A stretch of 54,200 nt of DNA, taken from positions 1 through 54,200 of the forward strand of contig NZ_JVDT01000162.1 in the NCBI RefSeq assembly GCF_001076885.1, in the 5' to 3' direction. Numbering within the stretch: position 1 is the first letter of the stretch; each line of letters opens with the position of its first letter. The notes beneath the pieces are model-generated. The model was not told the origin of the DNA and searched no databases. It was given only the letters and a program-made list of their open reading frames with translations. A program made the translations under genes and the position numbers. This document shows positions 27,924 through 36,196 of the stretch, piece by piece. Source of the DNA: Bacillus sp. 522_BSPC. GTDB taxonomy: Bacteria > Bacillota > Bacilli > Bacillales > Cytobacillaceae.

Positions 27924-29582
27924 TCATGCTAAGAAATGCACATAGGAATGTGGTCTGTGCATAAGTTGTTCGAAAGAGCCGAATTCTACTATATTCCCGT
28001 CTATCAAAACAATAATTTCGTCATAAACAGATAAGTTTTCTTTTTCCAAATGATGAGAAACAGATACAACCGTTAATTCTTTATCATATAAGATTATTTG
28101 TTCAATTTCTTTTGCTGTTTCCCTATCTAAAGAGGATGTCGCTTCATCCATAAGGAGGATTTCACGATTTCTTAAAAAGGCTCGAGCTATTTCGATACGC
28201 TGTCTCTGTCCACCAGATAAATTCTTTCCATCTTCTCCAACATTATAATCTAACCCTTTATCAAAAATTACTTCAGATAGTCCAGCCCGATAACAAGCAT
28301 TCATAATATCTGCTTCACTGTAATTCTCTCCAAGTAGTATATTATTTCGAAACGTATCATCAAATAAGAACGGCTTTTGATTAATCATGGATACTGTCTT
28401 ATAAAAAGAAATGGCATCAACATCTAGAAAGTTAACACCATCAAGTTTTATCGTACCTTGATAATTTTGAATTCTCTTTTGCAGAATTTTTAATAAGGTG
28501 CTTTTTCCCGAACCTGAAGGACCAGTAATAAGAATTTTTTTCCCTTTTTTTATTTCAAGGTTTAAATCAGAAAGAATCATTTTATCTCCTATTTTGTAGG
28601 TAAGACTCTCGCATGTTAATGAATCTTTAAAAGGGATTGCTTGATGATTAGTAGGTTTATCGGGTGTATTTGTTATGAATTTTTGTATTCTATCGCGAAT
28701 TTTTTTTGTAGTTAATATCTTATTATACTCCTCCAATGAATCAAGTGCTGGAGCAATGACAGTATTAGAAAGCTGAATAATGGCAAGAACTGTTCCAATC
28801 GTGATCTCTCCCCTAGTGGCGAGAATTATTCCATATATATTAACAAAGAAAAAGCCACAAATCCCAAAAAAACCAACAATATTATCTGAGAGTATACGCC
28901 AATTGTTTAATGTCGCAAAACTTCTTTCCACGGTAGAATTGTAGGTTAAATGATCTTCAATCATTCGCTTTTCCATACCGTAGCCTCGAATAATATCTAT
29001 ACCTGTAAAAGCATCCTTCACTTTCCCAGTATAGATTTCACTTTTATTTGTCCAGTCTTCTGTTTGGTCAACGATTCTTTTTTTTAATAATTGTGGGACT
29101 AAACTAGGAATGATAAATACTACTATTAATAGAATAGCCATCGTACTATTAAGAAAAAAAATAGCGCTAATCGAGATTAAAAATATAATTAGGTTTAGGA
29201 TAATTTTTAATAGGGCGTCATAATAGTTAGTTTGAACCAATTTTAAATCGTTTAATAAAAAGGAAACATAGGATGAGGTATTCTTTTCTTGAAGTAAATC
29301 ATCTGAATGAATAAACACTTTGAAAATCCTTTGTTTTAAAGCTGTAATATTCATATAAACTATCTGATGGACAGTAAAGTAATATAATGTTTGACTAATC
29401 ATAATCAAAAAATAACCGCTAATGGAAAAGATGATTAACTTTACAAGAGGAAGTTTATTCGCCGCTTCAAAATAATCGAAAACTTCTTTAAAAACAAAGG
29501 CTTTAAAGGTATTTTCAAATGCAGCCAATGGTAGTAGAAGGATAAATATGATTATCCATTTTTTATTTATATTTTTTAACAA
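27924..29582 (-). CDS. ABC exporter (membrane domain fused to ATPase), peptide-cassette exporter
   Basis: 552 residues from TTG 29582, which has GGAAGG 8 bases upstream. A GTG three codons earlier sits directly against that site. The N-terminal half (about 1-290) has about six spans of ABC exporter type; the C-terminal half has Walker A GPSGSGKST, signature LSGGQRQR, Walker B ILLMDEATSSLD and H-loop VSVSHH. No C39 peptidase domain precedes the spans, so it would not trim a double-glycine leader. It lies 65 bp after the radical SAM gene on the same strand and probably exports the modified peptide made from the 31081-31146 gene, possibly also giving self-protection. Confidence 0.9.
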   Translation of the reverse strand: MLKNINKKWIIIFILLLPLAAFENTFKAFVFKEVFDYFEAANKLPLVKLIIFSISGYFLIMISQTLYYFTVHQIVYMNITALKQRIFKVFIHSDDLLQEKNTSSYVSFLLNDLKLVQTNYYDALLKIILNLIIFLISISAIFFLNSTMAILLIVVFIIPSLVPQLLKKRIVDQTEDWTNKSEIYTGKVKDAFTGIDIIRGYGMEKRMIEDHLTYNSTVERSFATLNNWRILSDNIVGFFGICGFFFVNIYGIILATRGEITIGTVLAIIQLSNTVIAPALDSLEEYNKILTTKKIRDRIQKFITNTPDKPTNHQAIPFKDSLTCESLTYKIGDKMILSDLNLEIKKGKKILITGPSGSGKSTLLKILQKRIQNYQGTIKLDGVNFLDVDAISFYKTVSMINQKPFLFDDTFRNNILLGENYSEADIMNACYRAGLSEVIFDKGLDYNVGEDGKNLSGGQRQRIEIARAFLRNREILLMDEATSSLDRETAKEIEQIILYDKELTVVSVSHHLEKENLSVYDEIIVLIDGNIVEFGSFEQLMHRPHSYVHFLA

Positions 29583-29646
29583 TTGAGTCACCTTCCTATA
29601 AGTTTGCTTCTCTTTAAAATGAATTTTTATGTTAAGGAAAATTAAA

Positions 29647-30942
29647 TTAAATAATATTATGAATTCTATCTAATTTAGAAACGATATCATCTATTCTATC
29701 GTGGTGTTTTGCAATTAAATCGAATACCATTTTTGTTTCTTGCCTTTTGCTTTTACAACGAATCTCTTGATATGGATTTTCATCAACTCTTTTACATAAG
29801 ATACATCTAAAGCGAGCGATACATATCTCACACTCTTTTCGTTCTTTCGTTTTGGAATGAAAGATTTGAGGATAACTCATTATTTTTTTCCAGACATAAC
29901 TTAAATCTTCGTTAACTATATTGGTGATTTTTTCAGAAGTATTAACAAATAAATGACATGGCCAAATATTTCCATTTGGGTCGATAGATAGTAACTCCAA
30001 ACCAGCTTCACAAAAGTGGAACCAATCTATTTCTTTCGAAAAGAAATAAGATAATATATCAGCTGTGCTAGTTCTCATAAAATAAGATTGTTCATATAGA
30101 AATTCTTCAAAGTCTTCTTCAATTTCTTTTTTACTTATATTATAAACATTATTAGATGTTCCTACTTCCCATACATCATTAACTGCTATATTCGATATAC
30201 CAAAATCACTATAGATTTTTTGAGCAATTTCTTTTTTTGAATAAAGCTTATTAGTAGAAGGAGTATAAGTTGCTTGAATGGAAAGAATTTTATTAGGATT
30301 TTTCATTTGGATTTGTTTTACATTCTTTAGTATTCTTTCATATGTTGGATTGTTTTTAATGTCTCTTCTATGCTTATCATGAATTTCTTTTGGTCCATCT
30401 ATACTTACAGTAATTTTAAAATTATACTTTAAGATTAAATTCATAATGGTTGGATTTAATAAATTTGTTCCATTAGTCTGCATCATAAAAGTTAGATGAG
30501 GATATTTTTCACAGAAATACTTAATCATCTTAGAATTAAGAGTCGGTTCTCCTCCAAAAAAAGTAATAGTTTTAATACTGGTAGCATAGTTGTCTATCAA
30601 TTCTGTTACTCGTTCTGCAATTACTTCCTTCATAAATAATCTATTATCACCATAATCCCCCTGTCCAGCATAACAATATGAGCATCTCAAATTACAGCCA
30701 TGCGAAACATTAAGCTTAATATTATCAATGATAGGAGTGAATTTATCAAACGTACTGTTCACAGGAACCCTTTGTTGAATATATTTTTCAATGTCAGGTA
30801 AAAGTTTCAAAGAGTCACCTTTATAGAGTTTAATGAAACCACTATAAAATTCTTCGTTTAATTCAAATATATCAAAAGTTAATAGATCGAAAAGTATGTG
30901 ATTTTCTTCACTAATATAAATGCTATATTCTGGAATAAACAT
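29647..30942 (-). CDS. Radical SAM/SPASM peptide maturase
   Basis: 431 residues. The radical SAM cluster motif is Cys83-x3-Cys87-x2-Cys90 in HGCNLRCSYCYAGQGDYG. The TIM-barrel core includes FFGGEPTLN (SAM-binding GGE) and VSIDGPKEIHD. A C-terminal SPASM/twitch-type region has cysteines in HFCEAG, WPCHLF and the group CEICIARFRCILC...RCKS, able to hold auxiliary FeS clusters. An N-terminal about 70-residue region precedes the cluster and may recognise a peptide leader. Start ATG has AAAGGAGGAA. Upstream on the same strand is a 21-codon peptide gene with two Cys, so I infer post-translational modification of that peptide, perhaps thioether formation. It is not obviously a sulfatase-maturing enzyme, as no sulfatase is nearby. 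Confidence 0.9.
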   Translation of the reverse strand: MFIPEYSIYISEENHILFDLLTFDIFELNEEFYSGFIKLYKGDSLKLLPDIEKYIQQRVPVNSTFDKFTPIIDNIKLNVSHGCNLRCSYCYAGQGDYGDNRLFMKEVIAERVTELIDNYATSIKTITFFGGEPTLNSKMIKYFCEKYPHLTFMMQTNGTNLLNPTIMNLILKYNFKITVSIDGPKEIHDKHRRDIKNNPTYERILKNVKQIQMKNPNKILSIQATYTPSTNKLYSKKEIAQKIYSDFGISNIAVNDVWEVGTSNNVYNISKKEIEEDFEEFLYEQSYFMRTSTADILSYFFSKEIDWFHFCEAGLELLSIDPNGNIWPCHLFVNTSEKITNIVNEDLSYVWKKIMSYPQIFHSKTKERKECEICIARFRCILCKRVDENPYQEIRCKSKRQETKMVFDLIAKHHDRIDDIVSKLDRIHNII

Positions 30943-31024
30943 TAAATATTTCCTCCTTTAAAAAATCGAGATAATAAGTAATTTAGATTAAGTGTGAATC
31001 ATTTATGTAAATCAGATGAAAAGT

Positions 31025-31066
31025 AAAATTCCCTCACTGTTTCTAAGATATTTGTGAGGGAATTTT
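31025..31066 (-). terminator. Hairpin attenuator between precursor-peptide gene and maturase gene
   Basis: A perfect 13-bp stem, AAAATTCCCTCAC (31025-31037) with GTGAGGGAATTTT (31054-31066), and a 16-nt loop. On the minus strand it lies 14 bp past the peptide stop codon and ends in AATTTTACTTTTC. Such partial terminators let peptide genes be expressed above the enzymes that process them. Confidence 0.8.
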
Positions 31067-31080
31067 AAAAATGATTAAAC

Positions 31081-31146
31081 TTAACCGCAATTAATTCCAA
31101 TACAATTTTTTGAACGAGTAGGTATATCAAAGTTTTTTTTCTTCAT
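31081..31146 (-). CDS. Short RiPP precursor peptide (21 residues)
   Basis: A 21-codon gene read 31146 to 31081. It has a textbook ribosome binding site AAAGGAGGAA with 9-base spacing to ATG. The product begins MKKK and is Lys/Arg-rich for the first 13 residues, with DIPTR at 7-11. It ends in the octapeptide NCIGINCG, a pseudo-repeat with two Asn-Cys pairs (Cys15 and Cys20). It has no signal peptide, double-glycine motif or transmembrane stretch. It is followed by a strong hairpin, then a radical SAM/SPASM gene and an ABC exporter on the same strand. This is the layout of a radical-SAM RiPP or modified signalling peptide. I do not recognise the core as belonging to a named family. Confidence 0.82.
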   Translation of the reverse strand: MKKKNFDIPTRSKNCIGINCG

Positions 31147-31357
31147 TTCGAATTTCCTCCTTTCTTGTATATTAATGTAAATTTAGTACAATTAGAAAAA
31201 AAAGTAAATAATATAATGAGAATATTCATAAGATATACACAAAATAAATTATTTTGAATTTTTATTAGAAGGTGGGAATCTAACAATTACTCATCAAACT
31301 TTCAAATCCCTAACCATCCCTACAAAAATATGTTACGATCATCCTGAGGTGGGAAAC
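31147..31357. other. Divergent promoter region between peptide cassette and RpiR gene
   Basis: A 211-bp A+T-rich stretch. For the peptide cassette a weak minus-strand promoter can be drawn (TTTACT, 17 bp, TAAATT), not compelling. No dyad typical of a quorum-sensing regulator was found, and no regulator gene is present in the cassette. Confidence 0.35.
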
Positions 31358-32110
31358 TTGGAACAATTGATTTATACTTTATTAGCTTACATAAATAATT
31401 CTTTAGAAAAAGATATCAATTATTCTATAGCCAATAGTTTTCTTGAAAATATCCATGATATTGAAGGCTATTCTTTAGAGGTGGCTGCGGAAAGATGTAA
31501 TGTTGCCCCTTCTACCATAAATTGTTTTTGTAAGCGAATAGGGTTTCGCAATTTTTCTAATCTGCGAAACAGTGTTGCTTTTCAAGGTAGAATGTATGAG
31601 GAGAGAGAAAAACAGTTGAATGCAGATTTATTTGAATCAAAGCTAAAGGAAAATGTGGAGATCATTGAACGTATCCCGAAGGAACAACTAGAACGGATTA
31701 TAAAAAAAATTCATGAATCTAAAAGGATTGTTATTTTAGGCTTTGAAAAACATCAAATTCAGGCGATGGAGCTTCAAAAACAATTATTTCTTCTTGGAAA
31801 GCTATGTGAATGCAATACAAATTTCTTTAAACAACTGGAGACATTAGAACATTTAACAAAGGAGGACATGATTATTACGATTTCTATCCAAGGGAATATC
31901 CTCATAGAAGAGTTGTCTATAAATGATAAAATAAAGGCAGCGAACGGAAAGAAATTATTAATTACATTTTCGGATTCAGAGCGACATAAGCGCGAATTTG
32001 ATGAGGTCTTACACTGTGGGAATATCGAAAATAGTGAAGTTAGTAGTTACACGCTATTACGGTTATTTGATGTCCTTGTTTATCAATATCAAAAGCAGTA
32101 TCCTTCTTAG
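31358..32110 (+). CDS. RpiR/MurR-family transcriptional regulator with SIS domain
   Basis: 250 residues from TTG 31358, with GAGG 8 bases upstream. An in-frame GTG at 31349 overlaps that site. The N-terminal RpiR helix-turn-helix (about 1-75) has EVAAERCNVAPSTINCFCKRIGFRNFSNLRNSV. The SIS domain (about 105-235), RIVILGFEKHQIQAMELQKQLFLL, would bind a phosphosugar. It sits directly before a GH1 phospho-beta-glucosidase gene, which it likely regulates in response to a phosphorylated sugar. Confidence 0.88.
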   Translation: MEQLIYTLLAYINNSLEKDINYSIANSFLENIHDIEGYSLEVAAERCNVAPSTINCFCKRIGFRNFSNLRNSVAFQGRMYEEREKQLNADLFESKLKENVEIIERIPKEQLERIIKKIHESKRIVILGFEKHQIQAMELQKQLFLLGKLCECNTNFFKQLETLEHLTKEDMIITISIQGNILIEELSINDKIKAANGKKLLITFSDSERHKREFDEVLHCGNIENSEVSSYTLLRLFDVLVYQYQKQYPS

Positions 32111-32138
32111 AAACTGGTCTAAAAGAGACCAGTTTTTT
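32111..32138 (+). terminator. Terminator after the RpiR gene
   Basis: AAACTGGTCT pairs with AGACCAGTTT, then seven Ts. A sequence TGTAAGCGTATCA about 10 bp further on resembles a cre box but is one base short of the consensus. Confidence 0.85.
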
Positions 32139-32174
32139 TGTCTTTGTAAGCGTATCATTATCTATAGAGATTAG

Positions 32175-33647
<1,473 letters not shown>

Positions 33648-33661
33648 TATTTGAGATTACA

Positions 33662-33706
33662 AACAGTGCTTCTTCCTTTCATGAAGGAGTTCTGTTTTTT
33701 ATTTTT
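33662..33706 (+). terminator. Terminator after the second GH1 gene
   Basis: An imperfect stem, AACAG...CTTCCTT with AAGGAG...CTGTT, is followed by TTTTTTATTTTT. Confidence 0.65.
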
Positions 33707-34009
33707 GGGACAATAATAGTTAGTTTAATAGAGTAATTGATTGATTTTTAAGAATAAAAAAACAAATCATAATATATTGATATAATAAAATAAGTATGCT
33801 AAAATGTTCCAGTCAAGCATCTTTGTGAGGGATTCTTCGGTTTATTTTTCAGCAGAGGATGAATAATATTCTAAGTTTTCTAATAATACACAACAATCTA
33901 AGAAATGTTATGATTCTATTTTTTTTCAAGTTTCTACATAGGTTTTTCATAAATTGTAGCGTTTTTTGGAATAATAATTATATTATATGCGTATAAGGAG
34001 AGGTTTAAA
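33707..34009. other. A+T-rich intergenic region before the lipoprotein gene
   Basis: About 300 bp with no ORF, riboswitch or strong hairpin that I can recognise. A TATAAT-like run occurs just before the lipoprotein gene (TATTATATGCGTATAAGGAGAGG), which also supplies its ribosome binding site. Confidence 0.35.
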
Positions 34010-34399
34010 ATGAGATATCTTTCTCTATTTATGGTAGCGTTCTTATTCTTGCTTGCAGGATGTGGAAATGCAGCGGAAGAGAACAAAGAAGAAGTAGTAA
34101 AAGAAGAGAGTAATGCAAACCAAGAAACAAAAGCTAAAGAATTAACAGATGAAGATAAGAAATTTATTAGCTTATTAGAAAAAGGCGACTATCAATCAAT
34201 TATTGATGAATCAATTGGCCTTGGCAGTGATGCACAAGTGAATTTTTATTTTCTAGCAAATGCTTTTAAAGCAGTTCCTGATTATTCTTTAAGCAAAACG
34301 TACCTAAATAAATCAAAATATATTCCAGCTGAAATCGAAGATGAAGTGGAAAAGCTAAAAGAAGAAATTGATGCTAATCTGGAAAAAGAGGGAGCTTAA
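34010..34399 (+). CDS. Small lipoprotein of unknown function
   Basis: 129 residues. Signal peptide MRYLSLFMVAFLFLLAGC with lipobox LLAGC (Cys18) predicts a lipid-anchored, outward-facing protein. A Glu/Lys-rich linker (about 22-50) is followed by a helical domain with NFYFLANAFKAVPDYSLSKTYLNKSKYI, which resembles a single TPR-like helical pair. I do not recognise a family. It has its own ribosome binding site AAGGAGAGG and terminator, so it is probably monocistronic. Confidence 0.82.
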   Translation: MRYLSLFMVAFLFLLAGCGNAAEENKEEVVKEESNANQETKAKELTDEDKKFISLLEKGDYQSIIDESIGLGSDAQVNFYFLANAFKAVPDYSLSKTYLNKSKYIPAEIEDEVEKLKEEIDANLEKEGA

Positions 34400-34446
34400 G
34401 GCGCAACCTTTTCATATGGTTAGATTAGGTGCTTGACCTAAACTTA

Positions 34447-34483
34447 AAAATCTTGCCTAGTAGTATTTAGGCAAGATTTTTTG
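34447..34483 (+). terminator. Terminator after the lipoprotein gene
   Basis: AAAATCTTGCCTA pairs with TAGGCAAGATTTT, then TT; loop GTAGTATT. Confidence 0.88.
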
Positions 34484-34523
34484 TTGGATTTTTAGCTTAA
34501 TAGAAGAATTCATCCTCCCCCTT

Positions 34524-34561
34524 AAAAAAACAAATCAACCAAAATAAAGTTGATTTGTTTC
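34524..34561 (-). terminator. Terminator of the ferredoxin gene
   Basis: On the minus strand AAACAAATCAAC pairs with GTTGATTTGTTT, followed by a T-run (the AAAAAAA at 34524-34530 on the plus strand). Confidence 0.85.
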
Positions 34562-34564
34562 TTG

Positions 34565-34810
34565 TCATCCTTCATATGTTTTGTAAAAATCAATTGCCTT
34601 CTGAATATAGGCTTGCTCTTCCGGAGGCACTTCTTCTTCATGATAAATTGCTGAAACAGGACATACTGCTTCACATGCACCACAATCAATACAAATATCT
34701 GGATCAATATAGAATTGATCTTCTCCCTTTGCGATACAATCAACAGGACAAACATCTACACAATCACCTGCTTTTTCATGCATACATGGTGAAGTTATAA
34801 CGAAAGGCAT
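34565..34810 (-). CDS. 7Fe-type (3Fe-4S/4Fe-4S) ferredoxin
   Basis: 81 residues. Cysteines in C9-x7-C17-x3-C21-P-x2-C25 and CIDCGACEAVCPV reproduce the pattern of Bacillus schlegelii 7Fe ferredoxin, which also shares DQxYIDPDxCIDCGACEAVCPVSAIYHE. It carries electrons in the cytoplasm; partners are not shown by the context. The ATG is preceded by a G-rich ribosome binding site. Confidence 0.93.
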   Translation of the reverse strand: MPFVITSPCMHEKAGDCVDVCPVDCIAKGEDQFYIDPDICIDCGACEAVCPVSAIYHEEEVPPEEQAYIQKAIDFYKTYEG

Positions 34811-34839
34811 TGGAATCCCCCCTCAAATAATAAATATTA

Positions 34840-35256
34840 TTAAGATCTTATGCTGAGTAGTACTTCATTCATTCGATTTATATTTTCTCGGATCTTTACG
34901 GCACTTAAGTAATCAATCTTATCATGATAGCTTTCGGGATGTTCCCTTTGCTCATCGATGGACATATGTTGATATTCATCAATGCCCCCTGTTGATGTTT
35001 GATAGTCCTCCATTAAGCTTGCTTCTAATTGTTGGACTATATTGTTTATTCTATCAAGGCTTTGTGTCATGGAGATCGCAGTGTTGATGATCTCTTCGTC
35101 TGATTTTGTAAGTCTATCCATTTGGCTATTCTGTTCTTGTAAGTCACTTTTTACTTGCTGAAGCATCGTATCTTTGTCAGCATCTACTTTCATATGATCA
35201 AGTATTTGTAACGTGTCGCCCATTAATATTTGTAATCTTCTTGAGGCGTTTTCCAT
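34840..35256 (-). CDS. Conserved helical protein of unknown function
   Basis: 138 residues from ATG 35256, preceded by AAAGGTGGG. An ATG seven codons earlier overlaps that site. The protein is almost wholly alpha-helical with heptad-like stretches (RRLQILMGDTLQILDHMK, IINTAISMTQSLDRINNIVQQLEASL), hydrophilic, with no signal peptide or membrane span. It resembles short methyl-accepting or coiled-coil cytoplasmic proteins in composition only, and I assign no function. It lies just upstream of the ferredoxin on the same strand with a 29-bp gap, so they may be co-transcribed. Confidence 0.72.
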   Translation of the reverse strand: MENASRRLQILMGDTLQILDHMKVDADKDTMLQQVKSDLQEQNSQMDRLTKSDEEIINTAISMTQSLDRINNIVQQLEASLMEDYQTSTGGIDEYQHMSIDEQREHPESYHDKIDYLSAVKIRENINRMNEVLLSIRS

Positions 35257-35322
35257 AGAGATCCCACCTTTAAGCATTGTATCTATAAAATGTACATAAA
35301 ATTAGCATAATATACATGATTA

Positions 35323-36078
35323 TTACGAGAGTTCCCTGTATTTTCTAGGTGAAAAGTTAGTGATTTTTCTAAAATTCCGATGAAAAGATCGCAAATTATT
35401 GTACCCGCAGTTCATTGCAATTTCGCCAATCGGCTGTTGACTATTTTTTAACTGATAACAAGCCTGTGAAATTCGATATTGGGTAAGGTATTCGGTAAAA
35501 GTCATGTTCGTAATATGAACAAAAAGCTTGGAAAGGTAAGCGTAATCATATTGAAGATGCTTTGCAACAGCTTTTAATGTGCAATCCTGACTATAATGAT
35601 TATCCACATAAAGGAGTATTTTATGAAATACTTTCATTTTTGTTGAGTACTCAACAGGCGTTAATTTTGTATTCTCTACTAAATTACCACATATATCATA
35701 AAGAAAACTTTTTTGACGATAAATAGAATCAATTGCGTCTAAATTTGGTGTTTCCTTTAAGTGAATGACATTATTATCAGGAATAAAGCCTTTGTAATTC
35801 ATAAAAAAATGTCCTATTAATTCAGGTGAAAAAATAATGACACTGATATGGGAATGATGGATTGTTTTGAATTCATGCATTTGATTCGTGAAAATAAAGG
35901 CAACATCATTTTTTTTAAGTAAATACTCTTTTTAATCCACGCGAACGAATAGTTCCCCTTCGTTAACAATGATTAATTCATAGGCTCGATGAAAGTGGAG
36001 AGGAAAGTTGAAATTCATTAGGGTGAATTTTTCAAAGGATTCTTTTTCTTCTACGCCGTGATTTTCAAAAAAAACCAA
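35323..36078 (-). pseudogene. AraC-family regulator interrupted by an in-frame stop codon
   Basis: Reading from TTG 36078 (AGGAGG 7 bases upstream) gives an N-terminal cupin-like sensor, including HFHRAYELIIVNEGELFVRVD. Codon 49 is then TAA (35934-35932), and the same frame continues KEYLLKKNDVAFIFTNQMHEF to a full AraC domain pair (about residues 150-251) with CTLKAVAKHLQYDYAYLSKLF and PIGEIAMNCGYNNLRSFHRNFRKI. One change of A to T (AAA to TAA) would explain it. An ATG at 35880 could start a truncated product but has no ribosome binding site. The gene is divergent from the GH120 xylosidase at 36197, its likely target. Nonsense mutation, sequencing error or read-through are all possible. Confidence 0.85.
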
Positions 36079-36196
36079 TTCTTTTCCTCCTATGCAAAAA
36101 CACTAATATTGTCTTAAATTATACTACATTTTGAATAGTAACAACTTTTTAAAGTTTCTATAATGAGGACAGAGTCACAATGAAGGAGGAAGAAAA

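Noticed and set aside
29647-30942. Anaerobic sulfatase-maturating enzyme
   Set aside because: The SPASM region would fit, but no sulfatase is nearby and a short Cys peptide gene with a hairpin lies immediately upstream.
31081-31146. AgrD-like thiolactone precursor
   Set aside because: No AgrB-type protease or histidine kinase is present; the peptide has two Cys and ends in Gly rather than an acidic tail.
32143-32156. cre site TGTAAGCGTATCA upstream of the second GH1 gene
   Set aside because: One base short of the consensus spacing; kept only as a remark.
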